A stretch of DNA of 64,000 nucleotides from Harmonia axyridis. Lineage: Eukaryota > Arthropoda > Insecta > Coleoptera > Coccinellidae. A program made the translations under genes and the position numbers. This document shows positions 1-10,409 of the stretch, piece after piece. The stretch lies in assembly GCF_914767665.1 (NCBI RefSeq), contig NC_059502.1, positions 30,274,812 to 30,338,811 of the forward strand. Reading direction: 5' to 3'. The notes under the pieces were generated by a model, which was not told the origin of the DNA, searched no databases, and saw only the letters and a program-made list of their open reading frames with translations. The number at the start of each line of letters is the position of its first letter. Position 1 is the stretch's first letter.

Positions 1-129
1 ATGTGAGGAGTAAAAAGTAAAAAGAGAAAAAAGTAATTTATTTCATACTGATACATTACAAAGGAATAAATGCTTAGTTACCGTAACTATAAACATTGTC
101 ATAACTCCCTTGGGAGTTAAACAGGGCAG

Positions 130-622
130 TTATAGATCTTTAACTCCCTCTAAAGTGTTCACAAAAACAAACCGACATTTGTCGAATTTACCACTAAAGT
201 TGTTACCCGAATTGCAAGGATTTTCTATTAAACGGTTGTCACTGTTAATGACTGTATTCAAACATGAAGTTGTTTCCCTTCTTTCATCTGACATGCCAAC
301 TAACAGTCTTGCAGTTTTGTTTTTCAATTCCATGCTGTCGGCCAAATACCCTTCTGCCACCGTTGAACTTCGCCATCCATCATGTCTCTTCAATGTTGTC
401 ATATTTGCTCCTGCATTGACCAAGGCAGTCGCAGAAGTCCTTCGCAGACAATGTCCTGTGAATGTTTCTGGATTCGGCAATTCCAAAAAACTAGCAAAGA
501 AATTTGTCATATTCCTTTTTGTACTTAAGTTCCGACTTTGTTGGTAGTAGTACGGAACGAGCTTTTTCAGCCTTTTCCAACAAATCTCTTGAAATCTCAA
601 TTCTCTCTGAGTTTGCATTCAT
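130..622 (-). pseudogene. Internally deleted Crypton-like tyrosine recombinase
   Basis: The intact enzyme would carry out site-specific strand exchange for a tyrosine-recombinase mobile element. Two frames carry signal. An ATG at 622 opens about 41 residues (starting MNANSERIEISRD) that resemble the N-terminal helix of insect Crypton-like proteins and then hit a stop. The overlapping frame from 618 carries the catalytic C-terminal block: HCLRR (H56, R59), RHDGW (H79, W82) and candidate nucleophile Y91 in AEGYLAD. The 32-residue R-to-Y spacing fits the family. The central region with the first catalytic arginine is absent, so this copy looks internally deleted and inactive. About 70 further residues follow Y91. 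The motif block is seen; the Crypton assignment is from family knowledge, and a DIRS or Ngaro recombinase is the alternative. Confidence 0.75.
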
Positions 623-805
623 TTTCACTAATTTGAATATGATGAGAAACACGATATGACAAATATCTACAATGTTGTCAGTGACATTTCCATGGCAACC
701 ATGCCTACTTAATTCTCAATAAAGATAATTCGTTTTGTTCTGAAAACCAAAACAATTTGGTTTTTATATTTCATGCAGTATGAAATAAAATTAATTATCT
801 ATCTT

Positions 806-911
806 GTGAGTTATTGGATTTTAACCACCTCGGGCAACGCAACAATCCCTCGGGACTTACGTCCCTCGGGATTGAAATCTGTTGCCCTCTGTGGTTAAAA
901 CCCTCATAACT
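806..911. repeat. Terminal palindrome upstream of the recombinase
   Basis: An imperfect inverted repeat of about 50-nt arms. GAGTTATTGGATTTTAACCAC pairs with GTGGTTAAAACCCTCATAACTC, CTCGGGCAAC with GTTGCCCT, and AATCCCTCGGGA with TCCCTCGGGATT around a CTTACG centre. It is more GC-rich than its surroundings. It lies about 185 bp upstream of the recombinase start, where a recombination or promoter site could sit. Confidence 0.7.
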
Positions 912-919
912 CCCTTGAT

Positions 920-1860
920 ACATAAATAACTATTATATGAATGTATATAGTAAGTTATTTCAGATATCGTGTAACGAACAAAACCCAGTCGTCTAGTGTG
1001 TGATGTCACGACACTTACACGTACTATGAAATTATTCTTCCAAGCGCAACTTCAAAGTCCCATAACTTTTTCATTTCTAGAGATATTTCAATGATTCTTC
1101 CACATTTTTGTTTCATTTTACTTAAATTTTTAGAATTCATCCTTAACAAAAAAATGAAAACTAGTCCATTATTACATTATTTTATTGAAAACATACCAGG
1201 TGGATGATTGTTCCACATTTTTCAGTTCAGTAGAATAAACAGGAGTTATGAGAGTTACATAAATGAATCGAACTCATCTTCAGTATCTTGAAATGAGTCT
1301 TATTGCTCTATCAAAAATACTATTTCATCAAGTTGTAACGTTCCGCATAACATGTTACGCCACTGTAGTTTTCCTCTTCAAGAGAAACCTCAGCCAGTAG
1401 GGTGCGCTCACAATATCAAGAATTTCCACTCCTGAGTGGTATGATGGTTCTTCGTTTCTGGTTTTTTGCTCGCTGTGGAGGTAGTATTGAATGCTTCATA
1501 TGAAGAGCATTTTTCTGTTATCTATATCTCTGAACCAGGTGGAAGGGTTCATCCCCAACTGAACTGAAGTTAAGTTATCAAAAGGAAAGTGACAACGAGA
1601 GTATTTTATAATATTCGAAATTTGTATTTTCTAGGTTCAATTATAATTGTAATTTTTGTTCCTGTTCAGTTGTTTTCAAGTTCCTTTGATCTTTTCTTGC
1701 TTAGCCCACACCCTCTCTACGACCGAACGAAATAAAATAATCTCCATCTGGTAGGAAAATAACAGAGAAGTACCAATTTTTTAATATCCCACTTTCAACA
1801 TATTATAAAAACCCTAATAAATTTACGCCAATCAAATCAAAACCTGAACTCCACTCGGTA
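920..1860. other. No gene seen
   Basis: AT-rich sequence with stops in all frames. I see no recognisable coding region, long inverted repeat or RNA gene. Confidence 0.6.
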
Positions 1861-1874
1861 TTTTGCGCTCTGGT

Positions 1875-2345
1875 GATATCTTCTGATGTTCCTCAGGGAT
1901 CGGTGTTGAATCTCCTATTGTTCATCATCTTTATCAAATGATATATGACGTTTCTCGAGGAGTGAAATGTGAATGCCTTTTTTATGTGGACGACTGCAAG
2001 TTGTTACGGTGGATTATTTCCTAGTTAGTATTGTTGGGAATTTCATAGTGATGCCGATGGTTTGAATCGATGCTGCGGCAAAATTTACTCCATTTCAGCA
2101 TAATTATTGCTTAATTTCATATTGTCGAAGAATGACACCAATTGAATTTCAATATAATATTGAGGGTGACATTCTTTCTGGGGTGGGTGAGTACAGAAAT
2201 TTGGGTGTTATATTTAATTCAAGATTGACTTTTACACCCCACGTGCATCTGGTTTGGTAAATATATAGAGGCGATTCTTGAAGTATCTGAGTTTCAGACT
2301 TGATGTAATCTACCCAAAGCCTGGTATAGCACACGAGCAGCTGCT
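1875..2345 (+). pseudogene. LINE reverse-transcriptase fragment (Jockey/CR1-like)
   Basis: This is a remnant of a non-LTR retrotransposon polymerase. At about 1882 one frame reads SSDVPQGSVLNLLLFIIFI, the conserved palm motif before the active site. After a frame change, CECLFYVDDCKL at about 1970-2000 carries the catalytic Y-V-D-D box. Near 2165-2235 a third stretch reads GEYRNLGVIFNSRLTF, the usual thumb-proximal motif. Stops and at least two frameshifts interrupt it. Both the endonuclease domain and the N-terminal half of the RT are missing. The family signal is clear; the clade is not. Confidence 0.85.
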
Positions 2346-2399
2346 GAGCACATTGAAGTTCGATATTCTGGATAGGCTTGGCACCTATATGGGTATTAT

Positions 2400-2748
2400 A
2401 TTGTATATTCTATGTCTAAGCATAGAATTTTCTGAACAAATATAATGCATTAATTCCTAAGGATTGATTCTTCCTTCCTTTTTCCTCTAATCAATCTACA
2501 CGTTTCCAGATTGCCAATGTGTGTTGCGACTACCTTTTACTTTCGTTTTCCGCGCATTATGAACTTTTCTTCTCGCCTCTGTATCAAATTTGTCGGAGAT
2601 CCTTTTCTGTTCGGAATGTTTTAGAAATTTTCAACTATAAACCATCAGTTATAAAGAGGACCATTCTGAGATCATAGTCTAAACTAATTTTTTTTGTATA
2701 ATCACTTCATGGCTTAATTTCAACTTGATTTTTATTTTTAGAGTAATC
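2400..2748. other. No gene seen
   Basis: AT-rich spacer between the LINE remnant and the foldback element; nothing recognised. Confidence 0.5.
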
Positions 2749-2749
2749 G

Positions 2750-3797
2750 CAAAAAATGTATTCGCGTTTTTCACCTAAATTTGACCTCCCCCCTTTAACT
2801 TTGTTACTAAAAGAGGTACAAGAACTGTTTTTTACAAAAGTTTCGCCAAATTTACTAGTGTTTTCTAAAATGATTTCTCAAAATGAAATATATACAGAGG
2901 GGGCAACATATTGATTGCAACTTCATTTTTTCAAATGGAACACCCTGTATATTTTTCTATATAAAAAAAGGGGCATTTTGAATTATCGCATCCTTCCACA
3001 TGAAAACTGATTTGGTACTTAGCTTGCCAGGTGGTTCCTGAAATTTGAAACTCTGTAGTCCTCAGAATAAGAGAGATAGTTCAAACATATGTCATGTGGG
3101 ATCCGAATTCTTAACACCCCACTGAATGATACGCTACTGACTTGACTATACGAAAACTACGCGATCGATCCTAAAACGGTGGACCATGCAGTTTTTATCG
3201 ATATAGGGAGAAGTAAGGGGAAGAGGTACTTGAGACTTAAGACTCAGACTGGAGCACGATACAAGGGGACGAGGGTGGTATTCGACGTTAGAGATTAGAC
3301 GGAAAAGGTTAAAGAATTAGACGTGATAGAAGCATATGATTCGACGTAAAATATATTAGACGCAGCTGGTTAGATAATTTGATAATTAGATGATTAACAA
3401 TTAGACGAAATAAAATAGCTTCGATAGTTCGATAGACGAAAGTTCAGTGGCTGTACATTCAATTGAAGTTGAATTGTACATAGTGTAAATAAACAATAGT
3501 TAAGTACGGGCGGCCTTTTTTTATATAAACCCCTAGACAACGATATAAAAACCCTACATGTTATATATTCGAAATCAGGGAAAAATAGCTAGTCAAATAT
3601 AGAAAAATATACAGGGTATTCGATTGGAAAAAATGAAGTTTCAATCAATATGTTGCCCACCCTGTATATATTTTGTTTTGGTAAATCATTTTAAAAATCT
3701 CTAGTCAATTTCGTGAAACATTTGTATAAAACATTTTTTTGTACCTCTTTTAGTAACAAAATTAAATTATGGTGAAAAACCCGGTACATGTATTGAG
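2750..3797. mobile_element. Foldback element, about 230-bp arms
   Basis: The sequence from about 2750 to 2970 returns as its reverse complement at about 3600-3797; for example GTTACTAAAAGAGGTAC pairs with its complement near 3745. Each arm contains a miniature unit of about 65 bp bounded by outward TACAGGGTG-like motifs (2893-2958 and 3608-3672). The 600-bp interior is not repeated and includes an LTR-like tract. I see no transposase. Confidence 0.75.
3230..3535 (+). repeat. LTR-like GACG-rich tract
   Basis: A purine-rich stretch with many AGACG units ends in TGTACATAGTGTAAATAAACAATAG. It resembles in style the AGACG-rich arms at 15375-18300 and the ends of insect LTR retroelements. No gag, pol, primer-binding site or second LTR is visible, so at most this is a truncated solo LTR. 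Confidence 0.35.
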
Positions 3798-3873
3798 AAA
3801 TAATGAATTTCTTGTAATTTTTTTGCCATTTCGGCATTGCTCACGTTGTTGAAAGGTGTGTAATATAAATAGA

Positions 3874-3952
3874 TAAAGAATGAATGATTGAAAGAAAGAA
3901 TGACTGAAGAATGAAGGAATGAATACATGAATGCAGTAATGAATAAATAAAG
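3874..3952. repeat. Degenerate (GAAT/TGAA)n microsatellite
   Basis: About 80 bp of imperfect tetranucleotide repeat, mainly GAATGAAT and GAAAGAAT variants. It could be the tail of a retroposon, but no body is recognisable beside it. Confidence 0.7.
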
Positions 3953-3959
3953 TATATTT

Positions 3960-6045
3960 AAGTATATTCATCGTAGAGCCCTGAGGATATTTCAGAATGA
4001 AATCAAAACTAGTCGGCATTCTTTAAGTGGTTTTGTTTGTCCTGTTCAAAAACTCAATTATAAGTAGTTCTTCTTCATAGAATTAACATAAGTGACCTGG
4101 AGCATCAATCCACTGTAATCCCTTCTCAGATAATATTCATTACGAGCTCAAATAACACGATGAAATATGGGACATTCCTCATTTGTAATTCAGGCATTTT
4201 CACAAAGGGTATAATGAATGGAGTTTAACGGAAATCTGGGAATTTTTAGTAACTTCTATTCGGTGTACCGTTCTGTAACATATTCTCAAGAGACCTATAT
4301 TTTTAATTTCATCTCATACGATGTGTGACAATGGCGCGAGTAGGAAATTATGGCATTATGGCTGTAGGTCGAGTTTCTGTGCAAGTACACGTAAATATTC
4401 GAGTTCCCAACGGGTCCCGATGGATAGCATGCTGTGAAAACTTGAATGAGTTACCTGTTCCGAAGAATATAAAGTTGTTCGAAATGGTTATAAGAGTTGA
4501 GATTCGTTTCGTAAGAGAACATAAACTTTTTCAAGTATGAAAGTATTATACTCATGAAACGCACGATTAGTTGAATTTTCATTTTAGAAGTCACATATTT
4601 CTTGGATACGGTCCAGAACATATCTTGTTATCCTGAGTTCTGTCATAAAATTCCAAAAGTACATCACATGTTTATTTTACAACGTACGAAGACGTGGAAT
4701 GAATCAACGTTATATCCGAGGTGTTGAGCGCCAATCAAGATTCCAGCTATGGTTTAGATTTTGACTTGAATTCGTCATAACCTCACAGTTCCATCGTATT
4801 TTTTATGAAACTATTCTCATTTCGTTAGAACATCATGACATCTCTGTGAGCTCGCTGTAAACGTGCTTTTCACAATCTCTTTGGAGTTGACCGCCTCTTT
4901 AAACTGAACTTCGGCAGTCATTTCCGTGGTCATGCTTACAAGCTGTCGAGGGAAAATTCTAAATCATCACAGAGGCAAAATTTCATCTCCAAATTGGTTT
5001 TTGGTGCATGAATTGATTTGCCCTAGATAGATGGTTGTGAACTCAGTTTGTGCGGTTGCGTACATGAGTGATACTTGTGACGAGGAATAAATTTTCCTTT
5101 TTTTTTTTCTCTCTGGTGCACATTGTTTTTTCCTCATTTTTATAAACATTGACATATACATTCTGAATAAAATCAAGATTTCATTTAGAATGTATATTAG
5201 ATAATTTTTCGAGTTTTATGGTCTTTGCCTTGATGATGTGTCAATTTGAAAAGGTACCACACTTAATATCTCGCCCCCAATACAAAATCAGGAAAAATGC
5301 AAAAATAATTAAACTTTTATTCGTAGGGGGACATTTTATACGGTTAGTTCAAATCTTAGAATAGAAATAGGAGGAACGAAAAGTAAACATTTGTGCTCGA
5401 TCCCGAATACAATAAGAGAGATGGAAGTTTAGTGTCACCAATCACAATCGAGTGTGCGAGCCATTGGCGTGGAGAGTCCTGATTTAATTTATGAATGCCT
5501 TATCAGGAATTAGCAATAGATAAATTATTCAACTTAGAAAAACGTTGACCCTTTAGAAACACGAGAGAATTTTGATGAATAAATCACATTGTGAACTATT
5601 TTTGAGCATGAATTGATAATTTCGTAATTGGTCAAATTATGTTACGCTGTCCCGTCAGACAGGGAGTGACGAATATTGGCATCAAAACGAATGCATCAGT
5701 TACAATGCGATTTCCGTTCTTCTTATTAATGTTCTAAGTTTCCAATCAATTTGTATCAACCCTATGATCGTGATGAAAGCATTTCCTAAACCTAAAATCT
5801 TTGATAGGAATGGGGTTGTGTGAAACTTTGTTTTAAAGGTAATTTAATAAAGATGACATACACTCCACCTTTTTTGTTAGTACTTCCTTAAAATGAGAAA
5901 ACAGTAAAATAATTATGATAGCAATAGTTGCAACGAAACATGTAAATAAGAAAAAATTTCTAATATGAAAGATTTTCAAAAAAATATTGTCCTTTACTCT
6001 TGTGATAAAAACAAAATCTATTTCCAAAGTTGGCCCTTAAATTTT
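3960..6045. other. Mostly unannotated; one dispersed repeat inside
   Basis: No coding region recognised. The 5230-5345 segment (GTGTCAATTTGAAAAGG, then CTTAATATCTC) recurs in opposite orientation at 55345-55455. Otherwise only AT-rich single-copy-looking DNA with short random ORFs. Confidence 0.5.
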
Positions 6046-6049
6046 GGAA

Positions 6050-6475
6050 AATCTCAACTTAAATTTCTCAGTATGCTGTGCATATTTTCACTTTAATTTT
6101 GTACATCTCGGGGCTGTGTTGTATACACTACCTACTTTGAATGTTACCAGAGGAACAAAATCTGAAGACTCATTCAATAGGCTTGCTTCTACTGATTCTT
6201 TTCTCTTGGAATCAATCTATAAGCCATTGCCTCAGTGGACGAAAGGTCCATCTAGTTATATGTGAGGTCATTCAAAGAAGCATATTGCCATCTTTTTCAA
6301 GTTTATTCTCTAAACTTGCTGTTATTGACATATCTATTTTATCTCCAAGTACATTCAAGTAAATATTACCAGAAATGTGTTCTTCAATATATAGGCCCAA
6401 TAAGTGCATTTCTGTAAGTTTTCTGAAGATAACACAAATTATTTGACCTTTCAGAAACTTGGATCTTGGATAATA
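6050..6475 (-). pseudogene. Mariner/Tc-type transposase remnant
   Basis: On the minus strand from about 6470 a frame runs through CVIFRKLTEMHLLG to HISGNIYLNVLGDKI and LEKDGNMLL before a stop. It then continues with FRPLRQWLIDS. This order (GP-Y-F-E, VTGN-Y-L--L, a gap where the second catalytic QDGAP-H box should be, then V-RQWL) matches IS630/Tc1/mariner DDE transposases of insects. The aspartate box is destroyed and the third-acidic-residue region is not recognisable. I saw the motif order by hand translation; the superfamily is inferred. Confidence 0.5.
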
Positions 6476-6479
6476 TTAT

Positions 6480-8645
6480 ATCTGCCTTTCTGATGAGAAC
6501 GCTACTGAACTGAAATTTAATATTATTTCAAAAGTAAAAATGGAAACAATTCATTTTCCAGAATCTAAAGCACATGCATGAATTCATAAGAAGCAGGGAA
6601 GATGCGAACTCATGTTAGTTCGCGTCAAAACTTGAAGACCTGCCCCTGTAGGTCAAGAATATTTCTTCGGCGTCGTGAGAGCCACAAAAAAATGTACACT
6701 AACATGTAATTCAATCAATTCAATTCGTCTCGCTAACTTAAAAAGTAATCGATAATTTTTTTTGCGCTAATTATAATCGCCAAAATTGTTGAAATATTTC
6801 ATATTCAAATTCTTCTAAAAAAATTATCCTGTCATCTTCATTAAACCATTCAGTGTTAATCATTATGGTTTTGAATAGACCACGTGAAAGACATTGTGAG
6901 TGAGTTCTTATTCAAAGGATTTCATCATCTATTGAATTCGATCGAAAGTATTACCCCTATCCTTTTTTCTCTTAATCCCTGATATTACTTCTAAAGCATT
7001 ATCTTCAACATCAAAGAGCCCAATTGAAAACTTTCAGATGAGAATTTATAAACAACAGTTTCTTGGTCTATTTAATTCATCATTTGAATTATTATATTTT
7101 TGAAAACTATTAGTGGTGTCCTTTTTTATGCAGATTTACAATGAGATCCATAAGAAAGAATTCCAAGTTCAAGCAATGGTAAGATATTGAGTATTATATT
7201 GAGTTTATTTTTCTGTGAGATGAAGAATTAATATCGTCCAATAATTCATTCTAATAAAGATGGCTGTAGTCGACCTCTTAGAGATAACCAGAATAATGCA
7301 ATAATGTACCGGGTCTATAATCCATTTTTATTCGCAGCTAACATGATCCATTTTAGAGTAAATACATTATTTCGATCGGAGTTTATTACTCAATTCATCT
7401 TCTACTGTCAACTAATTTGCCATTTATATTATATTACCGACCGTCGAATGTGTTAGCGATTGGAAAATTCCCAACAAAGTAATCATTGGGTTATAACCGA
7501 AACTAGCGGGTTACGTAACACGCACAAAGTAATGCCATCATGAAATTTCGTATTGTTGGCAGTTCATTCGAAATGGAGTTTTATGTTCAAATTGTGATCA
7601 AATTGTATGCCCTAGTCGATATTGGAGGTCGTGAAAACAAATTCACTATATCAAGCATCTGAATGGACATTATGGATAACAACTATCTATGTTTTGACGT
7701 GGAAAGTGTTATCCCACAGAGGCCATATTTCATTATAACTAGAAACATTTGATAGTTCTGACTAATAGTGACAATTCACTGGATATGAAACTGTTTTCCT
7801 TTCAACTGAGAACTGAAGCAGGTTTCAGGTTCGGTTCGTATGAAACAAAACTTACATACCTCTCTAATTTCTTAAGAACTATCGCAAGAAGTAAAAATTC
7901 GAGTTGAGGCTCAAGGATCTGTAGATACAATGGAGTTGAAATATATAAAATAATTCAAGTTCTCTATGGACTCGATATAAACATGTACCTGCTAAGGTTA
8001 CCAGACTCTCGTCCACGAGTATTTTTTAGCATTTCATGCACATTTCGACTACAAAGTTGTCATCATCAGATAATATAGGTTACTATCACAACAGGACTTC
8101 AGCTTTCCAGTTGAATTTTGATATATTGTTCTTTACTGTGGACAAACTTCCTCAAAAACACTTATTGAAAATCTTCATCGCCATAGTCTAATTAATGTTT
8201 TGGGAGATATGATTCATTCGAATGAGAAATTTAGAAGTGAATCGGAGAACTACATTGGAATGGTTGGTTCATTGAGAATTTTCAAATTATTCATTTAATC
8301 ACATACACAAATGGATACCGAACTGATCACAGAGATACTGAAGAATTTGTTAATATAATTCCAAAGAAATTTGTAACTACAATATTTTATCTATAATTTC
8401 ATATCAGTTTTGAGATGATACAAATAGAATAAATTATATTTTTCCGACATTCTACTATAAAAAAACCGGAAATATTGAAGATGTCCAAGAAGTTTATAGA
8501 CTCCTACTTGAACTGTGTACCAAGAAAACAAACAAAATAAGTATATAATTCAAAGTGACACATGGATAAATACAAGTTAACAGAGTCAAAGTTTGAAATA
8601 TTAGCTTAGGTACCAAGTTAATTTAGTCGAATAAAGATTATTAAT
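6480..8645. other. No gene seen
   Basis: Long AT-rich stretch with many stops. I found no recognisable protein motif, RNA gene or strong inverted repeat. Confidence 0.5.
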
Positions 8646-8647
8646 CT

Positions 8648-8867
8648 GAGTAGAGGGAATATTGGAAATTGACTTTAACCCTTTGTTGAATGTATAAATA
8701 TAAGGATAGAATAACATTAACACTTAAAAGTCTATTATAAAATTGTAATCACTATCAGAACAAATTCTTGAATTAATTCTAGTGTTTATGTCATTCTATC
8801 TTAGTTTTTATATAGTCAACAAAGTGATACTGTTAATTTCCAATATTCTCTGTACTCGATTGATCAG
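8648..8867. mobile_element. Short hairpin MITE, about 220 bp
   Basis: Arms of about 77 nt: GAATATTGGAAATTGACTTT at about 8660 pairs with the complement of AATTTCCAATATTC near 8850. TAGAATAACATTAACACT pairs with AGTGTTTATGTCATTCTA. The loop is about 60 nt and there is no ORF. Ends and target-site duplication were not fixed. Confidence 0.7.
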
Positions 8868-8869
8868 TT

Positions 8870-9166
8870 ATAATATTACAAGAGCATAGACAATATTCGA
8901 TTATACACCGATTCAAGAGACGTAGTTCGCGAAACATCACGAGAGCACAGCTCGAGTGGTAATAACAGCATCGAGTGAAGAGGTTCTCATAATCTATTCG
9001 TTACGATTATATATCGAATAATTTCAGAAACTAAAACCAAAAGCACTACATTTTGATAGTTCAATGACATTTCTTAGAGCTTGATTTTATTTTTTTGTCA
9101 AACGTCCAAGAATGGCACTATTGAAATGATCTCAATATGGCAGGAGATGAAACATCGAAACTATTA
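8870..9166. other. No gene seen
   Basis: Short AT-rich spacer; nothing recognised. Confidence 0.5.
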
Positions 9167-9168
9167 TA

Positions 9169-9840
9169 CAGGGTGGCCATTTGAAAACGAAACAGACGAG
9201 ATTACAGACGAAATAAAGTTTTTTGATAGAAATGCTCGGACAGGTCGATTTCTGTTTCGAGGGGGACAACTTAAGATGTAGGTTACGGACGCATAGCGCT
9301 TCAACCCTTGCTGCTACAACCCCCACCCCCAATTTTTGAATAGGGAAGATGGGGTGAGTGATACCTCAATTTAAAGGTATTTTTATACTGATTTCAGCAC
9401 AGTAATTGTTTTTTCATTTTATGCATTAGTTCTCGAAATATTCATGCGTTAGTTAGTTAGGAAGGGAGCCACAGTCATGGTTGTTTTGAAGCTCAAAACG
9501 ATTTTTCACAAATAAACACTACAAGTGCTATGAAAACACCACTTCATTTTCAAATACTTAGTTAAGAATATTTCGAGAACTAATGCATAAAATGAAAAAA
9601 CAATTACTGTGCTGAAATCAGTATAAAAATACCTTTCAAATGAGGTATCACTCACCCCATCTTCCCTATTCAAAATTTGGGGGTGAGGGTTGTAGTAGCA
9701 AAGGTTGAAGCGCTATGCGTCCGTAACCTACATCTTAAGTTGTCCCCCTCGAAACAGAAATCGACCTGTCCGAGCATTTCTATCGAAAAACTTTATTTCG
9801 TCTGTAATCTCGTCTGTTTCGTTTTCAAATGGCCACCCTG
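9169..9840. mobile_element. Foldback element with TA-flanked CAGGGTGGCC ends
   Basis: The 672-bp element starts CAGGGTGGCCATTTGAAAAC and ends with the exact complement. Both ends abut TA, the target duplication typical of Tc1/mariner transposition. Arms of about 275 bp (9169-9442 and 9564-9840) flank a loop of about 120 bp. Arm identity looks high by eye, so this copy may be fairly young. ORFs in the arms are mirror images of each other and not genes. Confidence 0.85.
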
Positions 9841-10174
9841 TATATATATACCACGTCTTCAAGGGTATATCCTCTTATCAATGCGCCGTAACTATGGGAA
9901 ATTTACGAATTCTATTGGTTCATATTGGTTATATAATCGTCCTTATTCGACTAAATGAACTTGTAAAGCAAATATTTAAAACTTTCACTCTGTTACCCCT
10001 GGTTTTTATAGATATGTGTCACCTTAACTTATATCTTCTTTGTTTCACCTGTTGCATTATTCCATATAATTTTCAAAATATCAATGAAAAAACAGAAAAA
10101 AACAGAAAAAACGAAAACATGCATACTCAATTATTTCATTCATTAGACTTATTCACAATATACTCTATATGAAC

Positions 10175-10405
10175 TGAATACACCAGCGCAGTGGTCGGGT
10201 GACCGGGGTAAATTATCCCAAATGGGGTAAAAATGAAACTTTTTTGAGTAAAAAGTATATACAAAATTATCATGGAGGTTTTAATAAAAAAGATGCTAAA
10301 AAGAGGCGATTCCTTTTTTTTTGCTCTTCGCCTTAGGGTCATATCAAGTTACACAAAAATATTTTGGGGTAATGATTAAAAATGTTCCCCGACCGCTGGA
10401 ATACA
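10175..10405. mobile_element. Short TIR element, about 230 bp
   Basis: The left end GAATACACCAGCGCAGTGGTCGG pairs imperfectly with the right end CCGACCGCTGGAATACAC. Inside, GGGGTAAATTATCCC-like and GGGGTAATGATT tracts continue the symmetry. There is no transposase; this is a MITE-like element of unknown family. Confidence 0.5.
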
Positions 10406-10409
10406 CATA

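Larger units (their letters stand above)
99..917 (-). mobile_element. Tyrosine-recombinase element bounded by 14-bp direct repeats
   Basis: The 14-mer TCATAACTCCCTTG occurs at 99-112 and again, in the same orientation, at 904-917. It brackets the deleted recombinase and a terminal palindrome. Short identical direct repeats at both ends are expected when a tyrosine recombinase integrates a circular intermediate, and TIRs are not expected. The repeat is seen directly; that it marks the true element ends is inference. At about 800 bp the element is a deletion derivative. Confidence 0.5.

Noticed and set aside
110..547. Plus-strand ORF of 145 codons
   Set aside because: It is antisense to the tyrosine-recombinase block, which has clear catalytic motifs on the minus strand.
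3874..3952. Possible CRISPR-like or satellite array
   Set aside because: Repeats are tetranucleotide and degenerate without unique spacers; it is a microsatellite.
9132..9958. Mirrored ORFs in both arms of the 9169-9840 foldback
   Set aside because: The minus-strand ORF at 9132-9332 and the plus-strand ORF at 9677-9958 encode nearly the same peptide because the arms are inverted copies; no known motif.
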